A stretch of DNA of 64,000 nucleotides from a candidate division KSB1 bacterium. GTDB taxonomy: Bacteria > Zhuqueibacterota > Zhuqueibacteria > Thermofontimicrobiales > Thermofontimicrobiaceae. The stretch lies in assembly GCA_034506395.1 (NCBI GenBank), contig JAPDPQ010000005.1, positions 179,619 through 243,618 on the forward strand, written 5' to 3'. The translations under genes were made by a program, and so were the position numbers. The notes under the pieces were generated by a model. The model made no database searches and was not told the DNA's origin. It was given only the letters and a program-made list of their open reading frames with translations. Positions 44,488-52,897 of the stretch are shown piece by piece. Within the stretch, counting starts at the first letter, position 1; the number at the start of each line of letters is the position of its first letter.

Positions 44488-45378
44488 ATGGCTTGGTTTA
44501 AACGTGACAAATCAGGATTGATTACGCAAAAGAAAAAAGAATTGCCCGATGGGCTGTGGTTGAAATGTGAAAGTTGTAACGAGCTGGTCTATAAAAAAGA
44601 GCTCGACCGTAATTTGAGTGTTTGTGCCAAATGCGGTTACCATTTCCGAATGAAGAGCAGCCTCTATTTAAAATTACTGTTGGATGATGGTAATTTTGAT
44701 GAATTCAACGCTAATATTATGTCTGTTGACGCCCTGAAATTCAAGGCGCAGAAGAAATACAGTGATCAACTGAAAGAAGCAATCAAAAAGACCGGCGTCA
44801 ATGAAGCGGTGATTACTGGTTTTGGCAAGATTAATCATTATCCAGTTGTTTTAGCAGTTATGGATTTCTCTTTCATTGGGGGAAGCATGGGCTCAGTGGT
44901 CGGCGAAAAAGTCGCCCGAGCGACCAAGATCGCCATGGAGAAACAATTGCCCCTTATCATTGTTTCCGCCTCGGGTGGGGCCCGGATGATGGAAGGGGCG
45001 ATGTCGTTGATGCAAATGGCTAAAACGGCAGCCTACTTAGCCCAATTGTCCGATCGTGGGTTACCATACATTTCTATTCTGACAAATCCTACCACTGGAG
45101 GTGTCAGCGCCAGTTATGCCATGTTGGGCGATGTGATTCTCGCTGAACCTGGCGCACTGATCGGGTTTGCTGGGCCCCGCGTGATTAAGCAAACCATTGG
45201 TCAGGACCTTCCCGAGGGCTTTCAAACTTCAGAGTTTCTGCTGAAGCACGGTTTTATTGATGCAATTGTTACCCGAAAAGAAATGAAGAACACACTCACT
45301 TTGCTCCTGAAATTTTTTGGATGCCGAAAAGAGGAAACCAATGAACAAGCCAATGACAATTCTGCTAACGAACGATGA
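44488..45378 (+). CDS. accD: Acetyl-CoA carboxylase carboxyltransferase subunit beta
   Basis: A 296-residue protein with the N-terminal zinc ribbon CESCNELVYKKELDRNLSVC...CGYHF and the carboxyltransferase core GGSMGSVVGEKVARA, VSASGGARMMEGAMSLMQMAK, NPTTGGVSASYAMLGDVILAEPGALIGFAGPRVI. With AccA it moves the carboxyl group from biotin to acetyl-CoA, the first step of fatty acid synthesis. The start is ATG 44488, four bases after rimI. The 3' end overlaps surE by 38 bases. Confidence 0.97.
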   Translation: MAWFKRDKSGLITQKKKELPDGLWLKCESCNELVYKKELDRNLSVCAKCGYHFRMKSSLYLKLLLDDGNFDEFNANIMSVDALKFKAQKKYSDQLKEAIKKTGVNEAVITGFGKINHYPVVLAVMDFSFIGGSMGSVVGEKVARATKIAMEKQLPLIIVSASGGARMMEGAMSLMQMAKTAAYLAQLSDRGLPYISILTNPTTGGVSASYAMLGDVILAEPGALIGFAGPRVIKQTIGQDLPEGFQTSEFLLKHGFIDAIVTRKEMKNTLTLLLKFFGCRKEETNEQANDNSANER

Positions 45379-46111
45379 TGGGATTAATGCCCCAGGCTTG
45401 TATGCCTTGTTCAAAGAAATGAAAAAATACGGTAAAGTTTATATCGTTGCGCCCGATAGTGAAAAAAGCGCCGTGGGTCATGCCATTACGCTTTCAGACC
45501 CATTGCGAGTTCAGAACTACTACAAAAATGATGAGTTCTTTGGCTATGCAGTGAACGGGACTCCCGCTGATTGCGTAAAAATCGCCTACTGGGCACTCGA
45601 TATTAAGCCAGACATCCTCATTTCAGGCATCAATCTCGGGTCTAACACGGGGATCAATATCATTTATTCGGGCACTGTTTCTGCGGCCACGGAAGGCATG
45701 TTTTTAAATATCCCCTCGTTCGCGATTTCTCTAACAACATTTACCAATCCCAACTTTGATATCGCTGCAAAATTTGCTGGAAGATTGACCAAAATCATTT
45801 TGAAGCATGGCCTGCCTAAAGGCACACTTCTGAATGTCAATGTTCCGGCAGTAGATAATGAGGCGGAGATCCGTGGCGTTAAAATTACCCGCCAAGGAAA
45901 TGCCATGTATCGCGAAGAATTTGATAAACGCATTGACCCCCATAACCGGGTCTATTATTGGCTCACCGGCCAGAAGGTCCAATTAGAAACCGACCCCGAG
46001 GTCGATGACCGCGCCATCCTGAACAACCAGATCTCCATCACCCCAGTCCATTTCGATCTCACTGATTATGATTTCATGGAAGAATTAAAGCAATGGGATA
46101 TTCGGTTTTAA
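45341..46111 (+). CDS. surE: 5'/3'-nucleotidase SurE
   Basis: A 256-residue metal-dependent phosphatase. The metal and active site is LLTNDDGINAPGLYAL, with GTPADCVKIA and ISGINLGSNTGINIIYSGTVSAATEG, all diagnostic. It dephosphorylates nucleoside monophosphates and is linked to stationary-phase survival. ATG 45341 is chosen for the GAGGAAACC ribosome binding site just before it; ATG 45353 is also possible. It overlaps the end of accD, so the two are coupled. A bidirectional hairpin follows. Confidence 0.95.
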   Translation: MNKPMTILLTNDDGINAPGLYALFKEMKKYGKVYIVAPDSEKSAVGHAITLSDPLRVQNYYKNDEFFGYAVNGTPADCVKIAYWALDIKPDILISGINLGSNTGINIIYSGTVSAATEGMFLNIPSFAISLTTFTNPNFDIAAKFAGRLTKIILKHGLPKGTLLNVNVPAVDNEAEIRGVKITRQGNAMYREEFDKRIDPHNRVYYWLTGQKVQLETDPEVDDRAILNNQISITPVHFDLTDYDFMEELKQWDIRF

Positions 46112-46248
46112 ATGAAAAATTAAACAGGATCGATATTGACTAGCGTCCTGATGCTTCGAATATCCTTTTCACCATCCGTTCCAAAAACTCAGTTGAACGC
46201 GATACAACACGATTGGATTATTAAAAGCACAGTAAGTACCTTGTGATT

Positions 46249-46287
46249 ATCCGGGGCAGCTTCTTATTTGAAGCAGCGGCCCCGGAT
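46249..46287. terminator. Bidirectional hairpin between convergent genes
   Basis: ATCCGGGGC (46249-46257) pairs with GCCCCGGAT (46279-46287), with AGCTTC and GAAGC pairing inside. It lies between surE on the plus strand and the T9SS cargo gene on the minus strand, so it probably ends both. Confidence 0.7.
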
Positions 46288-46338
46288 TTGATAGTTCGTG
46301 ATAATTCCCAAGTCTAAAAAACCGAAATTCCACAAGCT

Positions 46339-49300
46339 TCACTGCAAAAGCAGCATCTTTCTTTCGAATAGTCTGCCTCCAGCTTTCAACCGGCAAATGT
46401 ACACGCCGCTGGGAATTCTCTGGCCCATCCCGTGATGTGGGCTCCAAATGGCCGTATGGACACCAGCTTCTTTCATGCCTTCTTCCAAAATTGCCACTCG
46501 CTGACCCAACGAATTGAAAATCTCCAGAATGATAAAAGTTTTCTCTGGTAATTGATAAATAATGCGCGTTTCCGGGTTGAAAGGATTAGGAAAATTCTGA
46601 AAGAGTGCATAATCTTTGGGCAATTTGCTGAAATTATCAGCGTCTACACTCGTCGTCGAAACTTCAAAGCTCCCAATATTCGAAGCCGTTGATCCGACTC
46701 CATTGAAAGCCACTACTCGCCAATAATACTTTCCGCTCTGCAAAGGGAGCTTCGGCACATAGACAAAGCTGGTATCAAGAATGTAGTTATATTGATCGAT
46801 CACATGGCCGAAGGTAATACCATCCGCGATACTCAATTGATACATAGGTCTTCCACCTTCAGGATCATGGCTTTTGTGCCAAAGGAATAAAATGGAATCT
46901 TCAGAGGCGGAAATGACCACTCCATTCGGTTTAATGATCGTAAACGGCTCTGGATTATCAGGTACACTCAGCACGGTTATTTTGCACGGCTTTGTATCGC
47001 TACCACCTGCGCCATCAAACACTTGCACGGTAATGGTTTCCTGCCCATGCCAGTTCGGCGGACCAAAAATGATGATTCGTCCTTTCGCATCCTCAGCTCG
47101 CCATTTAAGCATCACATTATTTTTTATCTGGAATTGGTAGTCGGTCGAATCATTATCTGGATCCGTCACTCTCGATCGGAGGTAGCTGTAGCTCCAAATC
47201 AACGTGTCATCTTCGAAAATCTGAAAATCTGGAAAAGCTGCCAGCACTGGCGGATCGTTGACTGGGAAGACGCGAAACAGCGTCAGACAACTATCAGCCA
47301 GTCCTGTTGGATCTACCGCTTTGAATTTAATAATTTCACTGCCATTCCAATCTGGATTAGGAACGAGGACAGTGGCGATCCGATTTTCGACCCTGAGGAT
47401 CAGCTCTTTGTTTCCAGTAACGATCCAGGTGATCTGATCATCGCGGTGGTCAGGATCGTTCACATACGCATCCAGATGGATCGGCAAAAAACTCTGCCCC
47501 TCCAAAATTTGTTGATCTGGGATCGGCGTGACAACTGGCGGATGATTCCGGGCTTTGCTGGTAAACGTAGCGCTGGTCGTATCGGATGCTCCCAAAGGAT
47601 CAGTCACTATAAACTGAATTGTTTCGCTGCCAACCCAGTTGGTGTCAGTTCGAGCAATCGATGCAATACGATTCGAGATTTTAACCGATAAATTCTTATT
47701 GTCCGCATAACTCCAACGCAGCTCTTCGTCACGATGATCCACATCAACCACAAAACTATCAAGCGATATCGGCTCAAATGCCTCGCCAACATATTTGACC
47801 TGATCTGGAATTTTCGATGCGACGGGTGGATCATTGATTGGGTGGACGATGAACAGAATGGTGGTCGTATCCGATAGACCACTAGGATCCGTAACGATCA
47901 AAGTCAGCCGCTCTTGTCCTGACCATTCTGGATCCCGAGGTCTGACATATAAAATGCGATTCGTTATTTCGCAGCTCAAATTCATCGCATTCAGGTATTG
48001 CCATTTAAGCTCGGCCACATTATGGTCTGGGTCGCTGACATGATTATCCAGATGGATCGGAGCAAAATCTTTCCCTTCATCTGTGACTTGATCTTTAATC
48101 GGTGCAATCTGCGGGGGATCATTGACATTGGTGACGGTGAAAGTGGCAGAAGTGCTGTCTTTCAACTGGCTCGGATCCATTGCGATAAAGAGAAGCGTCT
48201 CACTGCCAAACCAGTTTTCATCCAGCGGGACAATTGTGGCGACTCGGTTCGCATCAATGGATACAGATAAATTCTTGGCTCCTTCCACTTGCCAGAAAAT
48301 ATCCGCATCTGCATCATCTGGATCAGTGACGTAATCATCGAGGCGAATTTTCTGAAATGGAGTCCCTTCGGCGACGGTCTGGGATGGGATTGGCGAGACC
48401 ACGGGTGGTTGGCTGATAATTTGAACTTTGGCAGTATCTAAACCGTAACCCTTGTCATCATCAGTGACCTTGAGCACCGCCAGATAAATACCTCCTTTTG
48501 GATAAGAAACTGGCACCGTCTGTCCAATGATCTCAAAGATGCCATCGGCGTCCAAATCCCACTCATAGGTCAATATATCCCGCTTCCCTGGATCTGTGGC
48601 GGATCCTTTCAAAATGACGGTTTCCCTGGGCATTCCCTGATACGGCCCTCCTGCATTAGCCTTCGGACTGACGTTATGAATCGTGACGTTGGCCAAACTG
48701 GTAGCAGATTTACCGCCATTATCGGTCACTCTTAATTTAGCCTGGCCACTGAAATCATCTTCATAGACATATCGGCAAATACTTGAAGTGGTAGTGGTAT
48801 CGTAACTGCCGTCATTCTGCCAATCCCATTCATACTTAACGATCATGCCATCTGGGTCATAAGACTGGGAAGCGCTGAATTGGATCTGATCTCCTTCATT
48901 GCCGACATAAGGCCCTCCAGCATTCGCAATAGGAGATTGATTAGTCGGAATGGTGAGGATGCGCAGATAAACATTATAATTGGAGGGATAGACCAGGTAG
49001 AATTTTTGTCCAAATGATCGAACCAGATGCTTGTTCCTCCCTTCTGCACTGCCGCTTTTAGATACAATCTCAACTGGCGACTGCCACACCGCGCCGCTAT
49101 CGTGAGACAATATAGTATACAACTTCCCCCCAGGCTGTTCTGAAAAAGCGAGCAATAGCGTTTGACCGTCATCACTGGCGGCGATCGAGCCTAACCCCAT
49201 TCCGATCTTCCAATCGACCAAATAGCCCGCTGGAGTGGCTGCTTTGTCCACTAACTTTGAATTCTTGAGAAATTTAACATAACGGACCGAAGGTTGCCCA

Positions 49301-50139
49301 TTACGACTCTCGTCTTCGGAAGCCCCATAACAGATATGGACATAGCCTGTGGAATCCACGGCTACATCTGGGCTACCATTGCGGCCAAAACATTGGGCAC
49401 TATGGATGTCTCCCCATGTGGTGAATGTATTTCCTCCATCCATTGAATAGAAATAGTATACTTTGCCATTCGGATCTGGGATACCGGACACGATGTGGAT
49501 TTCGTTTGGAGAACGTGTGGTTATTTCGATCCGATCGTCAGCCCGATAGACGTAAGGCAGGTTTGATCCCAATTCATGCTGCTTATCGATGGCGTTATTT
49601 TTGATCCGAAAATATTTGACTCGTCCATGAATACTGCCCTCTTCGTCAAAAATGAATCCCTGAACCACATGGGCAATGTTATTTCGATCTACATCGATGC
49701 GGACCATATAGCCGCGCCGCACATTTTGGGAGAGACGAATTTTGTTCTGCCATCCAGTAGCAGTTTTTTTGATGTAGTAAACAGAAAATGTCGGAGCACC
49801 ATCTGGATCATCTCCCTCATAGACCCGATAGCAAACATGGGGATAACCATTCATATCGACGGCTACTGATGCTCCAAAATGCCACTCACCTTGATCGTTT
49901 TCTGCTCCAGGCACTTTTTCTTGGCTCATGATGGCTCCACTTGGGCTGACTTTGGTGAGCGTTACGCCATTGGTCATACTGAGAATATAGACATTGCCAC
50001 TGTTCGGATCTATATCCATATCAGGGGTGTCGCCACTGGAAATCAAAATCGGATTTGACCATTGCTGACCAAAGAGCGGCAACGAAATAATCCCCAACAG
50101 CAATGCCATACTGAATCGTTTGCTAGATCTGATCATCAT
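46339..50139 (-). CDS. Secreted repeat protein with PKD domains and T9SS sorting domain
   Basis: A 1266-residue exported protein. The signal peptide ends near LFGQQ (residue 26). Residues about 26-400 form a propeller-like, BNR-like part with repeated Asp-x-Asn and DGGNTF-type turns. Two PKD domains follow (residues about 405-575, YEWDWQNDG and YEWDLDADG). Five repeats of 95-97 residues start near residues 576, 673, 769, 866 and 961, each with PPxVxxIPDQ and a DPDH-type acidic turn. The end has FQNFPNPFNPETRI and GVYICRLKAGG, a type A T9SS sorting domain. The product is probably a cell-surface or released adhesin-like or sugar-binding protein. The start may be either of two adjacent Met codons. 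Confidence 0.9.
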   Translation of the reverse strand: MMIRSSKRFSMALLLGIISLPLFGQQWSNPILISSGDTPDMDIDPNSGNVYILSMTNGVTLTKVSPSGAIMSQEKVPGAENDQGEWHFGASVAVDMNGYPHVCYRVYEGDDPDGAPTFSVYYIKKTATGWQNKIRLSQNVRRGYMVRIDVDRNNIAHVVQGFIFDEEGSIHGRVKYFRIKNNAIDKQHELGSNLPYVYRADDRIEITTRSPNEIHIVSGIPDPNGKVYYFYSMDGGNTFTTWGDIHSAQCFGRNGSPDVAVDSTGYVHICYGASEDESRNGQPSVRYVKFLKNSKLVDKAATPAGYLVDWKIGMGLGSIAASDDGQTLLLAFSEQPGGKLYTILSHDSGAVWQSPVEIVSKSGSAEGRNKHLVRSFGQKFYLVYPSNYNVYLRILTIPTNQSPIANAGGPYVGNEGDQIQFSASQSYDPDGMIVKYEWDWQNDGSYDTTTTSSICRYVYEDDFSGQAKLRVTDNGGKSATSLANVTIHNVSPKANAGGPYQGMPRETVILKGSATDPGKRDILTYEWDLDADGIFEIIGQTVPVSYPKGGIYLAVLKVTDDDKGYGLDTAKVQIISQPPVVSPIPSQTVAEGTPFQKIRLDDYVTDPDDADADIFWQVEGAKNLSVSIDANRVATIVPLDENWFGSETLLFIAMDPSQLKDSTSATFTVTNVNDPPQIAPIKDQVTDEGKDFAPIHLDNHVSDPDHNVAELKWQYLNAMNLSCEITNRILYVRPRDPEWSGQERLTLIVTDPSGLSDTTTILFIVHPINDPPVASKIPDQVKYVGEAFEPISLDSFVVDVDHRDEELRWSYADNKNLSVKISNRIASIARTDTNWVGSETIQFIVTDPLGASDTTSATFTSKARNHPPVVTPIPDQQILEGQSFLPIHLDAYVNDPDHRDDQITWIVTGNKELILRVENRIATVLVPNPDWNGSEIIKFKAVDPTGLADSCLTLFRVFPVNDPPVLAAFPDFQIFEDDTLIWSYSYLRSRVTDPDNDSTDYQFQIKNNVMLKWRAEDAKGRIIIFGPPNWHGQETITVQVFDGAGGSDTKPCKITVLSVPDNPEPFTIIKPNGVVISASEDSILFLWHKSHDPEGGRPMYQLSIADGITFGHVIDQYNYILDTSFVYVPKLPLQSGKYYWRVVAFNGVGSTASNIGSFEVSTTSVDADNFSKLPKDYALFQNFPNPFNPETRIIYQLPEKTFIILEIFNSLGQRVAILEEGMKEAGVHTAIWSPHHGMGQRIPSGVYICRLKAGGRLFERKMLLLQ

Positions 50140-50473
50140 GACTCATAACTCCTTTCTCCCTCAAACAGGGAATAGATTGGGGGCATTATTGGTTTTGAGT
50201 GAAATGAACCTTAATTCTATCGATACCGATGTTCATTGGAAAATGATTTTCGTTTTAGACATCGAACATTTAGATCGACATCTATAATCAGATTAATCTC
50301 TTTGAATGGAACTAATGGACAATGAGATTCAACCCCATTTCAATTCCTTGGTCATCTCCAATCGAAGCCATCGAATTTTTGACTCATCTTCAGCTAGAGT
50401 CCTTTGCGTTAACTTGTGTTTGTGATCGAATTTGATTGGCAGACAAAATTATTGAATTCCTCGCACTGAATAT
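50140..50473 (-). other. Intergenic region, 334 bp
   Basis: Spacer between the cyclase gene and the T9SS cargo gene, both read leftward. It must contain the cargo gene promoter; an AAAGGAG ribosome binding site precedes its ATG. I see no repeat or gene in it. Confidence 0.5.
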
Positions 50474-52585
50474 TCATTTAAAAGCAAACTCAAAAACACC
50501 ATCCCAATCCTCGGCTGGTGGATTTTGAATGAAATCCAGGCAACGCAAGGTATAGACCCGCGATGGTCCATCCGAGGGAAAATAGCGCAATATGCGACGA
50601 AATTCCTTGAGTGCTCGATTCCAGCGCCGCTGTCTGAACAGTTGCAAAGCATAATGATAGACATCGATAATCAATTCCTTCTCGATTGATGGGACGGAAT
50701 GCATTCCGCGAAGCTCATAGATTCTGACGGGATGACGTTTGCCCTTGACCCGCACATAATCCAACTCGCGAACGATCGCCTGATCCTTTACTTCATTATA
50801 AGTGGATTCGCTGATAATTATCGATGTTGAATAATGTTTATTTGCTCCCTCTAACCTCGCACCTAAATTGACCTCGTCACCGATCACCGTGTAATCGAAC
50901 AATTGAATAGATCCCAGATTGCCCACAATGACATTGCCAGTGTTGATGCCAATCCCTATCTGGAAATATTCGATCTCCTGAGCAGACCAATTCTTTTGTA
51001 ACCGCCTCAATTCCGCGATCATGTCCAGAGCCGTCTGACAAGCCCGCAACGCATGATCAGGATAATAATAGGGCGCGCCATAAATGGCCATGATTTCGTC
51101 CCCAACAAACTTGTCCAAAGTGCCTCCATTATCAAAAATCACGTCAACCATGCTGGATAAGTATTCAGACAATCGCTGCACCACCACCTCCGGCGGATAT
51201 TTTTCTGTATAAGTGGTAAATGAACGAATATCAGAAAACATCACTGTGAGCCTCTTCCGCTCCCCACCGAATTTGGGGAGCTCCCCGGTACTCAGCATGG
51301 ATTCTACCACGTTTCGAGCAACATATTGCTGAAAGGTATTCCGAAATCGATTCTTCTCTTGATGCTCTTGGACAATCTTGAAAACCAGATTGACCGCATA
51401 ACACAAGCTGAAATTGATAATCGGATAAACTATTGGTACCCAGCGGTTCACTTCTGAAAATAGCCAATAGCTGAGCACCAAATAACCGAAAATCGTCCCT
51501 GCTGCGCCGATCAATGCGAGGAATGGGCGCATTACCGACGTTAACAAAAATGCGATGACCGACAGGCAGACGATGATGAACAAAATCAGCCATGGATTCA
51601 GGGGACGAATGAAATCGCGGCTCAATATTGTATGCAGCGCATTGGCATGCACTTCAACCCCGGGCATTTTTCGCTTAACGCCATTTTGATTAAAATAGGG
51701 AGTATATTTGTTATCTTGCAGTTCATCAGCCGAGGCGCCGATAAAAACGATCTTGTTTTTGAATACACCTGACGATTTCCATACCTCGAAAATATCCGTG
51801 TCTTCGGCCGAGTCTGGCAGGGTATATCGCGCATCGTCAAGGACGTTGGCGAACGAATAGGTTGGGAAATGGCCAGCGGGACCCGCATAGTTGATCAACA
51901 TCGCATCAGCACCGACTATGGGGATCGAATATTTGCCGACTTTCAGATTGTGATCTGCATCGCGCACAATGTCCTTTGGAGTCAATTTTTGCAAATAGCG
52001 CAAAACTTCTATTGCCAAGGGGAAATTTCGGGTATTGTTCTGGTCCTGAAATAAGCAATAACGGCGAATGAAGCCATCTTCATCCAGAAAAACATTCGCA
52101 AATCCCCAGTGAGCACCTGCGGATAGGAACTCGCTTAACGGTTTTAGGACATAGCGATTGACAACATCATTGTTGCCATATTCGGCAATCAGTTTTCCTG
52201 CGAGGATTACGCGAGGGAAATGTCGGATGACCTGCGCGAGGACAACATCATCGTTTGGATCTAAATTCGATGGTTCAGTCAGCTCAATATCCAGCACGAC
52301 GAGCGCAGCGCCAGCCTGAAATAGATTGAGAATTGCTCGGGCATAAAAGGGCCGCTGAAATGGCCACTTGCTTTTGAGGCTTAAAAATGATTGATCATCA
52401 ATGGTTACCAGAACGATGCCAGCATGTGTGACATTTCTATTGCCTCGTAATCGGAATCTCAGATCATAGCTCTTGAGCTCTAATAGCCGATAAACCCCAA
52501 AAAGCTGAAGCAACCCAGCGAATAGCATCGTTGCGATAACAAATATGATTCCTCCCTGCCATAGTTTTTGAACCAATTGTTTCAT
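50474..52585 (-). CDS. CHASE2-domain adenylate/guanylate cyclase
   Basis: A 703-residue membrane signalling enzyme. An N-terminal helix (residues about 13-32) and a periplasmic CHASE2 domain (residues about 40-330) are followed by three helices (about 335-425). The class III cyclase domain (about 445-630) has metal Asp residues in VMFSDIRSFTTYTEKY and FVGDEIMAIYG, and GIGINTGNVIVGNLGS. The base-specifying Lys/Asp pair is not certain, so cAMP is likely but not shown. The C-terminal 70 residues look like a TPR-like helical pair. It closes a group of genes for a secreted protein, a FecR-domain protein and an outer-membrane protein, which suggests it senses envelope state. Confidence 0.9.
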   Translation of the reverse strand: MKQLVQKLWQGGIIFVIATMLFAGLLQLFGVYRLLELKSYDLRFRLRGNRNVTHAGIVLVTIDDQSFLSLKSKWPFQRPFYARAILNLFQAGAALVVLDIELTEPSNLDPNDDVVLAQVIRHFPRVILAGKLIAEYGNNDVVNRYVLKPLSEFLSAGAHWGFANVFLDEDGFIRRYCLFQDQNNTRNFPLAIEVLRYLQKLTPKDIVRDADHNLKVGKYSIPIVGADAMLINYAGPAGHFPTYSFANVLDDARYTLPDSAEDTDIFEVWKSSGVFKNKIVFIGASADELQDNKYTPYFNQNGVKRKMPGVEVHANALHTILSRDFIRPLNPWLILFIIVCLSVIAFLLTSVMRPFLALIGAAGTIFGYLVLSYWLFSEVNRWVPIVYPIINFSLCYAVNLVFKIVQEHQEKNRFRNTFQQYVARNVVESMLSTGELPKFGGERKRLTVMFSDIRSFTTYTEKYPPEVVVQRLSEYLSSMVDVIFDNGGTLDKFVGDEIMAIYGAPYYYPDHALRACQTALDMIAELRRLQKNWSAQEIEYFQIGIGINTGNVIVGNLGSIQLFDYTVIGDEVNLGARLEGANKHYSTSIIISESTYNEVKDQAIVRELDYVRVKGKRHPVRIYELRGMHSVPSIEKELIIDVYHYALQLFRQRRWNRALKEFRRILRYFPSDGPSRVYTLRCLDFIQNPPAEDWDGVFEFAFK

Positions 52586-52897
52586 TGCGCAACTATGGGC
52601 AAGTTAAGTGAATTTGTTTCATCGAGCCACTTTAAAAATTGAAAGCTTGAAATTAAATATCGATTGCATTATCCAATTAGCTCCTAACCGCGCTGATTGT
52701 GATGCTCCTTGAAAATGGACGGCTATTAAATGCATAGATCAGGATTTTTTCCAAAAACTAGCATTCTCCAATCCTGCTCGAAAGTAAGATCGGAAAGGCA
52801 GAAGGATAGGGGCTTCCCTCTGCCTTTCTTTTACCTTCACCTTCCGACAGGTAATTTCATAAACCAGTTAGAAACTTAGTCAAATGATCCAATTCAA
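52586..52897 (-). other. Intergenic region, 312 bp, with terminator-like hairpin
   Basis: Spacer between the barrel protein gene and the cyclase gene on the minus strand. A hairpin at 52793-52828 (GAAAGGCAGA with TCTGCCTTTC) could partly end transcription after the barrel gene. No other gene is seen. Confidence 0.55.
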
